Shown here: piece by piece, positions 25,619 through 37,851 of the stretch
How positions within the stretch are numbered: position 1 is the stretch's first letter
Layout: the number at the start of each line of letters is the position of its first letter
Assembly: GCA_947034885.2 (NCBI GenBank)
Contig: OX344749.2
Location: 3,425,501 to 3,489,500 of the forward strand
Direction of reading: 5' to 3'
DNA from: Thuidium tamariscinum
Lineage: Eukaryota; Streptophyta; Bryopsida; Hypnales; Thuidiaceae
Length of the DNA stretch: 64,000 nt
Notes under the pieces: model-generated
Told to the model about the DNA's origin: nothing
The model's input: the letters and a program-made list of their open reading frames with translations, nothing else
The model's database searches: none
Translations under genes and position numbers: made by a program

Positions 25619-26019
25619 CCGAAGGAAACCTCAAGACAGGCCAGTTCCACAAAACACGAAGCAGACACAAAATCGCAAAAACCCCGACAACTAAAACCCA
25701 GCCCCGCTCATTTGACTTTTTCGATTGATCGACTTTTTCTTTTCCTTTTTTCAACTATTATGTAACCACGTGGTCAAAATTGGCCGCTTGATAAATCCGT
25801 CGTTTGGGAATTTCAAGGTAGGTTAAAAAAAAACCATACTGATAAAATGAAGAATTGATACCTATACTATGCAAAAAAGTACAAAAAATATTTTAAAGAA
25901 CATGGATGGACTTTTAATATTTTTAATGGAAAGTCAATAGAACTAAATATCTTCTTTTAATTTCATATATAAAAAATTTATAATACATTTTATTTTTATC
26001 TCCCATCAATAAAGCTTAT
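25619..26019. other. Promoter region of the ZIP transporter gene
   Basis: This lies upstream of the minus-strand ATG. The first 130 bases are AC-rich on the given strand, hence pyrimidine-poor leader on the transcript, and contain ATTTGACTTTTTCG (25709-25722), which holds a W-box-like TTGAC. Beyond 25760 the sequence turns AT-rich and then meets a TTAA-family element. No TATA box is assigned. Confidence 0.35.
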
Positions 26020-26854
26020 TTAACCCGTAAAAGCCCAAGGAGTTAGGACAAAACACAAATGTGTTATAAAATATAAGCATTACAACTTTTTTGAAGTTAG
26101 GATCAAAGAAGATAATGTAAAGCACAAAAAGTAGAAAGTGTCAATATGATCAAAATTTTAAAAATATTTATAGATTCCCTTCAAATGAATTTTGAAGATA
26201 TAACTTCAAAAATTCACCAAAAATACAATTTCTATTTTTAGGATTTGAAATATTTTTTGATTGGTCAAAATTGTGTTTTTTATTGATTTATAAAAAAATG
26301 CAAAATATTCAACCTCTAAAAGCCCAAGGGATTAAGACAAAATACAAATGTGTTATAAAATATAAGCTTTACAACTTTTTTGAAATTAGCATCAAAGAAG
26401 ATAATGTAAAGCACAAAAAGTAGAAAGTGTCCATATGATCAAAATTAAAAAAATATTTATAGATTCTCTTCAAATGAATTTTGAAGATATAGCTTCAAAA
26501 ATTCACCATAAATACAATTTCTATTTTTAGGATTTAAAATTTTTTTGATTGAACAAAATTGTGTTTTTTATTGATTTGTTAAAATATAAAAAATATTTAT
26601 TAATGAGAGCATTAATACTTCCCCCAAATAGTAAATTTTTCAACACTAAGCAATTTTAGACAGTTTGTACTATTTCTCTTTTTTTTTGCTATAACTTTTG
26701 TTTGACCGTATAGATCTTAGTTTTGAATGCAAATGTTGAAACAAAATCCAATATTTTGAAATTTTGAAAAAAAAAAAGTTTTCTTTTTGCCCGAAAATGC
26801 TGCTCAAAGTTGGGTAGTGACCATAAAATGGTCGTTTAAGTGCTTAGGGGTTAA
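26020..26854. mobile_element. TTAA-family element, family B, 835 bp
   Basis: It begins TTAACCCGTAAAAGCCCAAG and ends CTTAGGGGTTAA, so it shares its ends with family A but not its inside. The first about 290 bp (26028-26316) are repeated in tandem (26317-26610) with few changes; both units carry AAGCCCAAGG and ACAAATGTGTTATAAAATAT. A second copy with the same internal duplication is at 41653-42496, so the duplication came before the copies spread. Confidence 0.8.
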
Positions 26855-28212
26855 CAATCAATCACTAAATGTTAGAGGGTGTTTTGGAAGTAGATAAGTT
26901 CAATATTGTTAATTTTTAATACATTGTCCATAATGAAAAATTAATACTTTATTCTTGAATTCCAATCATACAATGTATACCAAAAAAAAAAAAAAAAATC
27001 CATTTGACCATGTAGATTGACAAATTAAAATATTTGTAATGTTAAATAAATAATTTACAAGTAAATAAATAAATAACATTCTCACAAAATAAGGTTAGCA
27101 AATTTTGAGCCATCTTAGAGTACAATTTTTGTTGTACATAAAATGAAAATTTTGACCATTCATATGTATACACAATTAAACTCACTAAAGAAAAATTTAG
27201 GATAAAATATGGAGTTTAGCTTACTTGAAATCACCCTACAATGTAAGGTAGTTAAGTGAGTTTTCAATACACTAAGGATTTTTTGATGTTTTTTTTGTAG
27301 AATGAAGAAATTTTTTCATTTGAAATTGAAATGGTGCAAATTTGAAGAAAAACATATAAGAAAATTTTCAAGAACTTTGACTTCATAAATTGCAAGATAA
27401 TAAGGCTTGAAGTTAGAAGAAAATGTTTTGTTTTGAAACTATTGTAACATAACTAAGAAAGTTTGAGGTTGTTTTCAAAGTGTGATTTCAAAACTAAAGG
27501 TTTTTTTGGGGACAATTGTATGTCATATTTTATTAATTACATACATGCCTAATTTCAAAACTTGAAGAAATTGTGGTTTGTCAAAAACCTTGGAAAAAAA
27601 CTTCAAGGCAATATAACTTGTGATTTAGGCATCCAATTGGGAAAAAAAATTATAATCCTACTAACAAGATACTTATTCATACCTTGAATCAAAATTTCAT
27701 GAACATTGAATGAAAATTGACTGCATAAGAACCTAACTAGATTTTAATTGTCCATTCAACAAATAATTAACTTTAAAGAATTAAGTAGTCCCGACATCCT
27801 AGGCCAATTGGGTTTCCATTTTTTTCCATATGTGAGTGTGAAAAAGTAAACATGTGAGCTCTGAGAAAATAAATAGAAACTCTGGTCCTAAAAAGAGGTT
27901 GGTGTGAATAAAGTATTTGTTCGCCTAGACAATGATCCATTGCCCATAAACGCATGACTATTCCTTCTTTGAAAGTAGACACTAAGCCTGGAGCATATAT
28001 ATATATATATATATTACAACCATTGAAAGTACTCATAACATAAATACCTATAATATAGTTACACTATAATTATAAAAAAATTCTTTAATATGGGTACCTA
28101 TACCATAGGTTTATAGTCTTAATTGCAGGCTTACAAGCTCAGACTTTTGGGCTCATATAATAGCAACCTCCCAATCTTTCCAAATCTAAGTATATAAGTC
28201 CAAGTCCATAGT
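26855..28212. other. AT-rich intergenic DNA, no gene seen
   Basis: Nothing codon-like is present. There is a run of about 16 A at 26983-26998 and a (TA)n tract at about 27995-28014. Confidence 0.5.
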
Positions 28213-28710
28213 TTACCCCCCAAAGGACTACAACTATGTTTCCACCAAAACCACTCCAAAATTGCCATTTCTAGGATAGCTACAAAATTTTAAATTTTTT
28301 TTTGAATAATGTAATCATAGGATCTTTTAGTGCACTAGTTTGAGAGCATGTAGAAAAAATTTCAGAAAATTCCACCGTGTAGATTGCAAGATATTAGTGT
28401 TTGAAGTTACAAAAATCATTTTTTTACCACTACAAAAATCTGGGCAAATGCACTTTAGACGGCTACATTTGTATGAAAAAATGTCCAAAATGGTTGTTAC
28501 TCCTACGATTCATTCTTCAATTCAAGTTGGCTACATGCTTGAAAACTTTCAAATCATTAGAAAGAAGTAGAGAATGTTTCAAAATACTAAATTGTTAAGA
28601 ATTTATTTTTGAAATTGAAGCTTGCCAATCCTAATGGTTCAAATATTGTAATAAACAATCTACACCTTTTTTTCTTTTTTTTTCCAAAAATACTGAAAAT
28701 TGAGTAAAAT
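28213..28710. mobile_element. Partial TTAA-family element (family A) cut by a MITE
   Basis: It starts TTACCCCCCAAAGGAC and follows family A (AATTGCCATTTCTA, AGATTGCAAGATATTAGTGTTT, GGTTCAAATATTG). It stops in the GAAAATTGAG stretch, directly before the hairpin MITE at 28711. I do not find its second half beyond the MITE. Confidence 0.6.
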
Positions 28711-28980
28711 CACTATAAGAACCCCATGTCTTTGGTGGCGAGCCCTAATTTTTTATAATGGATTTTAGGTGAAGTCAATGCTGACAACTCAAAAACTTCA
28801 TGTCAACAAAAATGTCCAATGTAACATCAATGTTAACATAAAAACATTGGACTATCAACATTGATGTTACATTGAACATTTTTGTTAACATGAAGTTTTT
28901 GGGTTGTAAGCATTGACATCACCCAAAATCCGTCATAAAAAATTAGGGCTCGTCACCCAAAACAAGGGGTTCTTATAGTG
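28711..28980. mobile_element. Hairpin MITE, 270 bp, CACTATAAGAACCCC ends
   Basis: The two halves are almost complete inverted copies. CACTATAAGAACCCC at the left pairs with GGGGTTCTTATAGTG at the right, and the pairing continues inward through GAGCCCTAATTTTTTAT and ATGTAACATCAATGTT to the centre near 28852. A diverged relative lies at 37116-37589. The transcript would form one long stem, a plausible small-RNA source. Confidence 0.88.
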
Positions 28981-30410
28981 AATAAAGGACTCCAATCTTC
29001 AATCTTCAATCTTCAATTCTTCTTTTTTCATTTACAAACTTGAAAAAATCCTAACAAGAACTAAGAAAACTAAGCCCCATGTTAGCTACGACTTTCAAAC
29101 TACTGTCACAAATGGTTTAAGAATTCAAATGTTAAGTGATTTATCAATTTAAAAAGTTAATTATACAATCTAATCACTCACAAAATTTTAGTTTATTCTA
29201 AAATACTGTCCAAAAGTAATTATAGAATAAAATAGATGTCTTCTTTTCTCTTGCTAACCAACGACTGCCTCTTTAATTCTCAATAACTTTTGATTGCAAA
29301 CTCCAAATATTTTGTCTGAAAACAATTTAAAAATCTCTCACCAATATCTACAACTTGTGAAAATATCACAATAATCTAAGATATTGTCCAAAAATTGTAA
29401 GAAGTAAAGTCTCGACCTTTTAAAGTAAGAAAGTATGAAATGCTTTAAATTTTGGTACTACACAATTTTTGCATCACAACTCTATTTTATACAAATAAAT
29501 TTAATTTTAAAAACTAAAATAATACATTATCACCTCTTAAAATTTCAATTTCAACAAAGAAACTAATCAAAAGTTATAAGCATCAAATACACAGCCTCCT
29601 TCTTTCAAGCCCAATCTTCACTTTAAACTTTAGCAACCTATAACTTCTTGAACCAAACTCCAAAAAAATAAATATGATATTTTTTTTAAAAGATATAAAC
29701 AAAAAAAATACACCCTTCAAATCTCAAATTAAAAAATAAATAAACTAAAAGTTATGACTTATTGAAGCTTTTGACCTCTCAATAGAGGTCCTTAAGTCTT
29801 TACAATTTCAAACTTCAATAACTTTTAACTCACAACTCCAAATTCAACTCACAAATACTTTTTGAAATGCTTTAAATACCAAAATGTGATGCCAAATTTT
29901 CATTACTCAATAATTTATATTCAATGAGCTACATCAACCCAAAAATTTGACTTCTAGACTTCAAAATACACACACACTTCATTTATCTTTTTCCCACATA
30001 GAACTAAACATTTTTTCTACTTTTCCTCTCCATTTAAAATGAGGGATGGAGCACATCAATTCATGTCCCTATCAAAATTCCACCTAAGATTCCAACTACA
30101 TTCCCATTCAAACTCTTATTTATCTTCTGAAAATCCTAAGCTAATTTATTATCATCAACTTCCCATTCTACAATTAAAATCACACTATAATTTCAATAAA
30201 ATACTCAAAGTATAAAATTAAAACCTAACATTTAATAAATATATAATAGAGATAAAAACTAAAATTTCAATCAAAGCTTCATTCCATTTGCAGAAACTTG
30301 AGGATGTATTTAATTATTGTTGCAACTTATTTTCTAGCTGGCCAATTTGGAAGGTCTATCTAGCACTAGTTGGAATATGATGATGGAATACTTGACACTC
30401 TGATCCAATT
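28981..30410. other. AT-rich intergenic DNA, no gene seen
   Basis: A short array of ATCTTCA units lies at about 28993-29020. The remainder is AT-rich with no usable reading frame. Confidence 0.5.
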
Positions 30411-30921
30411 GTAGGCATGGTGCGATGGAAACTATTGAACATTTTTTTCTATCCTATAGGATAGCTAGACAAATCTGGCACTATCTCAAGCGGATTAGGA
30501 AAAAACTCAATCTTCACGAACTCCCCTCATGGTGATTCCCTTTGGTTTGTACGACAAGACAAAAAATCACATTCCCACGAACGCAACTTTCAATATTGCA
30601 GACAATATTTTTAGATCTACCATTCTTTGGCACCTCGAATGCGCCAAGAATAGGAATGTCTTAAATAAAATAACTACTAGCACATCTGAGATCTGTTCCT
30701 TTGTTTGGAGAGATACTATTTTGACTGGTATGGCAAACAAAAACCATGTTATGTCCATCTACAATAGTTTTAGTGAAGATAAACAAGGCCTCATTATCCA
30801 AAAGTTTATCAACATTTGGTATGAAAATGAGGTTTTTTGCTTTGGCACTCTCCACAAGCCTATGTGGCACTTCACTATCAACCTCCCACCGAGGTTAGAT
30901 ATCCCACATGAGCCAGATTGA
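30411..30921 (+). pseudogene. LINE retrotransposon 3'-end relic (zf-RVT region)
   Basis: Frame-by-frame reading from 30411 gives CRHGAMETIEHFFLSYR and ARQIWHYLKRIRKKL up to a stop after HELPSW. This matches the zf-RVT region at the end of plant non-LTR reverse transcriptases (Cys/His pairs, ET..H.F, then A..IW). The reading continues in another frame as a 130-codon ORF (30529-30921) with ILWHLECAKNRNVLNK, typical of the segment after zf-RVT. The frame change and lost cysteines mean the copy is dead. No reverse transcriptase core lies upstream, so it is a 5'-truncated insertion. A related 3' end is at 45690-45925. Confidence 0.65.
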
Positions 30922-31294
30922 TTTTTTCTCTTCTCTTTTAGGTTTTTAATGGTCACCACCCATTTTCCAAAAAAACAAAATATTAATTGTTCAATGCAAC
31001 TAATAAAATATGTTCATGGTCCACTAAACATTCAATAATCTAAATATACATTCTTTACTTTATCTAATGACAAGCAATATAATTGCACATTCTAAGCATA
31101 TTTATCAAATTGTAGAGACATTTGATTGAACAACTTGAAATACCTAGTATATAAATCAACATGTCTAATAAATTTACGCTCTTGAAATAAACTTGTAGAC
31201 AATGACATTAGCTATGGTTTCTTTAATTTCTTTAGTTTCTTGATATTGTTTGGTAATTATGTCTACAAGCCCTCCTTATATGGGGAAGTCCACT

Positions 31295-31859
31295 TTAATC
31301 CCTTAACACTTGCATTTTTTTTGGCAATATAGTGATTTTAGGTAGCTTACTACGAATGAAGTTTTTATTTATTTTTCTTTGAAATTTTTATACAATGTGT
31401 ACATGAAGAGTAGCTTTAAGGCCCAACAATCCTCAAAACTTTTGACTATATGATTAAAAAATTATTGCATAATATATTATTTTCATCACTCTATACCTAC
31501 CTACATACTTAGACTCTTCATAACTTTCATCTCATTATTCATAATGGAATAATTCAAAGTTTTTCATCCATATACAAATTTAAAAAATCAGTTTCAAATT
31601 TTTTTATTTTAAAAGGTGATTTTGGAAGAAGTTTTTTAGTTGCTTAGGCTACCCGTTGAGCAATGAAAATCACATGTCATGCAATAACTTTTTAACAATA
31701 TAGTCAAAAGTTATGAAAAATATTTGGCCTTTAAAGCTACTCCTTGGGCACATGTTGTGTGAAAATTTCAAAAAATAAAAAATAAAAGTCCATGCATAGT
31801 AAGCTGTCCAAAGTTATTATATTGCTAAAAGAAATGTAGCTTGGTTATTTAGGGGTTAA
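31295..31859. mobile_element. Palindromic TTAA-family element (family A)
   Basis: TTAA lies at both ends, but both halves are the same arm of family A facing each other: 31295-31560 is the inverted copy of about 31590-31859. The shared words include TCAAAAGTTATGAAAA with its complement and the CTTTAAGGCC/GGCCTTTAAAG pair. The normal other arm (the GCAAGATATTAGCATTTG side) is missing. It is a fold-back derivative that would give a long hairpin. Confidence 0.75.
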
Positions 31860-32430
31860 GGACTCACGGATAGTCTAGATTTTTAAATTATGAAGATATG
31901 TTATAAAATGCAGCTTATAAGAATAATTTAATTTTGACTCTTAAACAATATTTGTAAGAAAATGATATATAGATAACATGTATAGAGTTTGATCAACTCT
32001 TATATAAATGATAAATATTTTTTAAATGAAATTTGAAGCTTGAGAATGAAAATTATTCTAAAATTGATTGTAGATTGAATACTTGTAGTTTTTATTAAAA
32101 TAAATTCCATTAGGTTCATAATGTTAAGTTCTAATTATAGTATTCTTCAAAGATACAAGAATTTGACCTTTTTTTGTTCGTGTGAATTTTTAGTAATCAT
32201 TTTTTGAGTTATAAAAAATTACTTTTTGAAGACAAACCTACCAATACTCTTTGAATTATAGAATCTTTGGAAAGCAAAATCTTAAAAATCTATGCTATGT
32301 AAATGTCAAAAGAATCACCAAAATAATATTTTAAAAATCAATAGATGAAAAAATGTATTTTCATATATTTGGTCGTTTGTGCTCACCTATTATTTGAAAC
32401 TTTAACATTTGGTCCTTCAAGGGTTAAATG
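31860..32430. other. AT-rich intergenic DNA, no gene seen
   Basis: No reading frame or clear repeat was found. Confidence 0.5.
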
Positions 32431-32702
32431 CATTGGGGGAGATTTGAGGCCTCTAGGAGATTGCAATTTCATACAATCTAAAAATACAGAAATTATCACG
32501 GGAATGTAGAATCACATAAATCATACATGGTCGAGAGAGTGCCACATCATTAAATTTATTTTTTGGGTCTTTTTTCATATTTCAAGACCCCTATTTCTTA
32601 AAAAAATTGGTATATGATGGCCTAACAACGGCCAGCACTTATAGGAACAATTTCATGAATAGTCCCAAAACAACCCTTTGGAGCCCTCAAATCCCCTCTA
32701 AT
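32431..32702. mobile_element. MITE family C, copy 1
   Basis: Its ends are CATTGGGGGAGATTTGAGGC and CCTCAAATCCCCTCTAATG. It shares GAGAGTGCCACATCA near the middle and AGGAACAATTT near the right end with the copies at 34515, 43878 and 60772. Confidence 0.75.
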
Positions 32703-34514
32703 GGTGACTACGATGGAATAGAGGAAAGACAACTACCCTTTATTTTAATTTCCAAAGGATACTCTCCCATTTACTTAAGTAGAAACATGTAATCAAAATG
32801 AAGGGTTATTATAATTTTGTTGATCTTAAATTTTAGAGATGGTTTTGAAATAAATTAGCATCTTCATACTGGATTTAAAGTCATTATATGTAATGAAGGG
32901 TAGGAGAGACTAAAAATTTATATACTTATTTTTTAGCTATACAATAGCCTTGCCCTAAAAGGAAAAAAAACTAAACTTTGTAGAACTACAATATAATGAA
33001 GTACAATTTTGTAAGAAGTATACTAGGTTAGAGATCTTATATTTGTTGTAGTATCTTAGTAATAAGGGAGCATATGTAGTCATTGAAGGTTGCAATGATG
33101 AAAAACTAGCAATTGATGGTAATTTAGAAGCACTTTGTCATTGAATTTTTTTTTTGGTTTCAAAGTACCATATGTTTGTAGGTGTTTTCTCAATTTCCTT
33201 CTTGTTTTGTATATTATTTATATATGTGCAATTTTTAGCAAAGAATTTCAATATGACATCATCAAATGTTTAAAAAAAATTTGCTCTTCTTTTATATTTA
33301 TAATGAATATAGGGTATACAAACACTATGCAAGAAAAATTTACAAATGAAATATAGGGTATGTGAAAAAAATTAGAAATTTAGGTAAATACAATTCTATG
33401 TAAATTCAAAAAAGTTTACGTATATAGCCCCTATATAAGTGGAACTTAAATGCATGTTACCAACTAACACTCCTTGGAGTATCCTCCTAGGTTCCAATTG
33501 TAAAAATACATGCACATCCTCAAAAATTTCTTTTTTTTAAACATCCTTTGCCAAAGGCCCTTCTACAAATGAACTCCAACTATACATTTTGAAGGGAAAG
33601 TACTACATTCCTTTTGTTCCACAATACTAGTCTCCTTTTTATCATATGTCTTAAAGTATTTATCTTCATTACTTTAAACTTGATTTAAGGTTCAAGATGA
33701 TTCCTTATGTTTTTAATATTAACTAACGGAACAAAAAAAATGATCTTTTATTTGTATTCATTTTGCATATAAATTTTTTTATGAAAATGAATATTTTTTA
33801 ATAGCAATTTGAAGTTCAATGGGTCAAGATTAAAAGATTTTGAATTTTTTATTGAATTTGTTGAATTCTAAGATATTTTTGTATAGATCTAAAAACACCT
33901 AGAAAGCAAGGTCATTGCATGGGAAGTCTTCTTTTTCTACAAAGCTTACCTTTATTTATTAGAAGCATTTTTATTTATTGCAAGTTCCTATTTTCAAATA
34001 TTTCTTTGATTGTAACTAATAGTGACTTCCATTTGTTATGCACTTGATAAGACACATTACATTACACATAAAATATAGAATCACTTCATTGTAACATGCT
34101 TCAAAAAATTGTCGTTAAATCCTTACCTTCATTACAACCAAAAAAATGACTATTATAGGAAAGAGCCCTAAAATAAGGAAGGTGTACAAAGATGCCTTGA
34201 CAACATTTAGACCTCTAAAATGTAATGTCCATGAAAATCTAAATACAATAAAACACAAAGCAATTTTATTAATTTATTATGGCATGAGTTTAGCCATTTC
34301 ATTTACAACAACTATACACATTTGAAAAATTTCTAATGCAACCATAAAAATATGTCATTTCCATTGACGTTCACTATTTATTGAAAATCTTCATAATACA
34401 TTTATCACTAGTATAGAAATCAATTGAAATAAGTTTTAATAGGAAAGTAAAACATTCTACCTTTAAACTGTAAGAAGTGTGGTATGTTTTTAGCAAAAAT
34501 TGACAAAACTAACT
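32703..34514. other. AT-rich intergenic DNA, no gene seen
   Basis: Short ORFs at 32607-32792 and 33135-33356 are not gene-like; the first is part of the family C MITE. No further structure is recognised. Confidence 0.5.
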
Positions 34515-34826
34515 CATTAGACGGGATTTGAGGGCTCCAAAGGGCTATTTCGGGACTATTCCCAAAATTGTTTTTGTAAGTGTTAGCCACTATCAAGCTT
34601 GCATTTACCAAAAAAAAATTTAATTTTAAAAAAATTGGAAGGGGGGGATCCTAAAATAAGGAAAAAAAAATCTCCCCAAAAAAAATTTAAAAAAAATTAT
34701 ATATAATGATGTGGCACTCTCTTGACCACAAAGAATTCCTCCAATTTTGTGTCCATATAGTAGTTTCCAAGTTTTCAAACTATGGGAACTTGTGGTCTCT
34801 TAGAGTCCTCAAATTTCCTCTATTCA
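34515..34826. mobile_element. MITE family C, copy 2 (inverted)
   Basis: It starts CATTAGACGGGATTTGAGGG, continues as the reverse complement of copy 1 (CCAAAGGGCTATTTCGGGAC, TGATGTGGCACTCTC) and ends in CCTCAAATTTCCTCTATTCAT, the decayed other terminus. Confidence 0.7.
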
Positions 34827-35431
34827 TATATTGAAATTTTTTATTATCAAGTTGTTGATATTTCAAAACTCCTAACTTTGACCATTCAACTTACAAAACT
34901 ATAAGAAATTAGTAGATTTCTTTTACAAATGCCCAACATGAAGTTAATTTGTTTATCAATAATTGTTTCTTGCATTTCATAAACTCATAGTATTCTTTAG
35001 AAAGAATAATCTTGTGATTTACAGATGCTTTGCCAAAAATGACATTCTTCTCGAGTTATGAAAACTTTCATACAACTTTATAAAATGACCACCCATTATT
35101 TATTTTGCCTAAATATTAATTCATATGAATATGAATATGAATGAAAAAAATTGGTATTTTTAACAATAAAGAAAGGAAAGTGTTTGAAGATGTCATTGAA
35201 CAAGTGTCATTACATGAATTCATCATTTGAAAATCTCATTGTATTCATTTTAATTATAATTGTATACTTACCTTATAAGTGATTCCATTTAGAATCCTTG
35301 GTGGTTAAATAAGACAAACTTTATATGTTAAAATTTCTACATTCACTTTTAGCACATTTTGTCTTTTAATAGTTAAAAACTACAAATCTTCAGTTGCAAT
35401 AAATGGTGATCATTGATTGAATGCTTATTCT
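34827..35431. other. AT-rich intergenic DNA, no gene seen
   Basis: No coding or repeat signal was found beyond low complexity. Confidence 0.5.
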
Positions 35432-36366
35432 TTAACCCCTAAAGGTTAGAGACTATGTCTTCACCAAAAACACACCAAAACTGCCATGTCTACTTCAAGC
35501 ACCAAATTTTTGAAAAGAAACATGTTTAGACACATGAAACTCTAGGATCTTATAGTACACTTGCGTGAAAAGATGTGGAAAAAATTTCAGAATTTTTCAC
35601 CATATAGATTGCAAGATATTAGCATTTGAATTGACAAAAACCCTTTTCTTGTTCCTGCAAAAAAGCGGGCACCTGCACTTCACAAGGTCACATTTCTATG
35701 AAAAAATGTCCAAAATGGTGGTTCTTCTTTGGATTCATTCTTCACGGCAAGTTGGCTACATGCTCAAAAAAATTCGCATCATTTGGAATTGTACAACATA
35801 TAGAAAAAATTTAATAAGTAGAAAGAAGTAGAGGGTGATTTAAAATACTAAATTGTTAAAATATTATTTATAGAATTGAAAAATGTCAATCCCAATGGTT
35901 GTAATGTTGTGACAAACAATCAACATCCAAATTTTTAATTTTTTTTTCAAAAATATTTAAAATTGAGGAAAATAAAGGCTTTCAAAGTTTATTTTAGAGT
36001 AGAAAATCCATAACTGCCAGCAAACTAAATCTCTTTATAACTTTCGTCTCATAAATCAAAATGGAGTGATTCAAAGCTTTTTGCATATATATATACATCT
36101 AGAAAACCAATTTTGAATTTTGAATTTTGAAAGAAAAGTTTTTATAAGGAATTTTTGGGCTGCCCGACGACCAATGAAAACTACATATCATGCAATAACT
36201 TTTGGACCATGTAGTCAAAAGTTATGAAAATTGTTGGGCCTTAAAGCTACTCCTTGAGCACATGTTGTGTGAAAATCTCAATGAAAAAAATAAAAACTTC
36301 ATCCGTAGTGAGCTGCCCAAAATCGCTATGTTGCCAAAAAATGCAGTTTGGTCTTTTAGGGGTTAA
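35432..36366. mobile_element. TTAA-family element, family A, full-length, 935 bp
   Basis: This is the best-preserved family A copy: TTAACCCCTAAAGG at the left, TTTTAGGGGTTAA at the right. Internal landmarks in order are CACTTCACAAGGTCACATTT, AAGTTGGCTACATGCTC, AATCCCAATGGTTG, CTTTATAACTTTCGTCTCA and GGGCCTTAAAGCTACTCCTT. The 88-codon ORF at 35565-35831 only reflects the repeat sequence and has no transposase residues. The element is non-autonomous. Confidence 0.85.
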
Positions 36367-37115
36367 ATACATGTAGTTGGAAAATCAATGCATATTTTTT
36401 GATGAATCATATATTCAAGTGTCTAAAGACTAGTCAAAAGACATGCACTTGATTATCTTTTGTAATAGAGGGAGACAAGATCTACCCAATCCTTCCAATA
36501 ATTCCAAAAGGAATAATGGACTCTACAATGCTCATTGGTTGTGAACAAAGGACAATTTATACGGAGGTTGAACCAAGTGACTTCTTGAATTCATAAAGTA
36601 ATCATCGGTTGAAAAGTAGACAACCTTCTAAGTTGGATTTATACTTTGGCCAAGGTCCATGCCATTCATTATGGATGAAAATTTACTAGGATTCTTTTTT
36701 TCACAAAGAAACGATAGTCATTGCATTAAAAATTCAAATAAGAACACATTTAATCTAGCTCAAGTAGATGGGCTAATCTAGGCATGAAGCTTGGAGTCAA
36801 ATGACACTTAGGCCAATGGAAGTTACCAAAGCAAAAATTGTCATATTTTTTACACCATGTGTCAAAAAAAACTCCTAGCAAAAGTTGTCTTATTGATCCT
36901 TAGTTAGTACAATGGTTGTAGTAGGTGAGAGTGTTGTTCTTTTTGACCATGCCTACTAAACTAGTATCTCACCATGCAAGAATGCAAACTTGCGTGATAC
37001 CAACAATTCCCGCAACAATTTTATCATGAAACAATTGTTTATTGTGTGTACACTGAAGATGCCACAAAGTGGTGTATCAATCCATTTGGAATCTTATGTA
37101 GACAAAGTAAATAAT
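36367..37115. other. AT-rich intergenic DNA, no gene seen
   Basis: No coding signal. Confidence 0.5.
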
Positions 37116-37589
37116 CTTTATAAGAACCTTGCATTTTAGGTAACAAGCCTTAATTTTTTTGAATGAATTTTAACAACGATGCTAGTGTGTGAGCATGAAC
37201 ATGCGAGCATGTGAGCTTCTAATATATTTATAAGTAGATATACTACCACCTTTGAAGGTGTTTATAGTAAAAGCACCTATAATATAGGTACCTACAGTAT
37301 AAATATACTTTTTTTTATAAAAGGTTTCTATAATATAAGCACCTATATTATAAGTGCATCATCTTTGAGGCTCATAAGCTCACACTTCTATACTCACATA
37401 GTAGCAACCATGTTGATTATAGGTGATGTCAATGTTTATAAATTACAACCCAGTGTTTTCATATCAATAAGAACGTCCAACATAACATCAATGTTGGAAT
37501 AAAAATATAAAGTTGTAAACATTGACATCATTTAAAATCCGTTTAAAAAAATTGGAGCTTGTTACCTAAAACATAGGTTTCTTATAGTG
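37116..37589. mobile_element. Diverged hairpin MITE carrying an insertion
   Basis: Its ends (CTTTATAAGAACCTTGCATT and AGGTTTCTTATAGTG) and its inner AGGTGATGTCAATG and CATTGACATCA words match the MITE at 28711-28980. About 200 extra bases interrupt the left arm after GAATGAATTTTAAC (near 37180), including AACATGCGAGCATGTGAGC and repeated ATAGGTACCTA/ATAAGCACCTA words. Confidence 0.65.
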
Positions 37590-37851
37590 AATGTTATACT
37601 ATTTTTAAAGAGTTGTTTTTTTGTCCACCTCTTTAACATAGGCCTAACATTATTCCCAAAAGTGATTTATGTAAAAAATCACACAACCATAGATTTTGTT
37701 TATTTAGTTGATCTTTACATGCACAATGTCAAAATCAATAATAATTAAATTTAGCCTAGTTATAGTCTCTCTTTGACTTACATCAAAACTATACACAATA
37801 CTCTTGGGAGGCTCCCACCTTCCATTATTACATTCAAAGGGTGGGATGCCT

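Noticed and set aside
35565..35831. 88-codon ORF recurring at 11.3 kb, 28.4 kb and 41.4 kb
   Set aside because: The recurrence is due to family A repeat copies; the frames are not conserved against stops and have no transposase residues.
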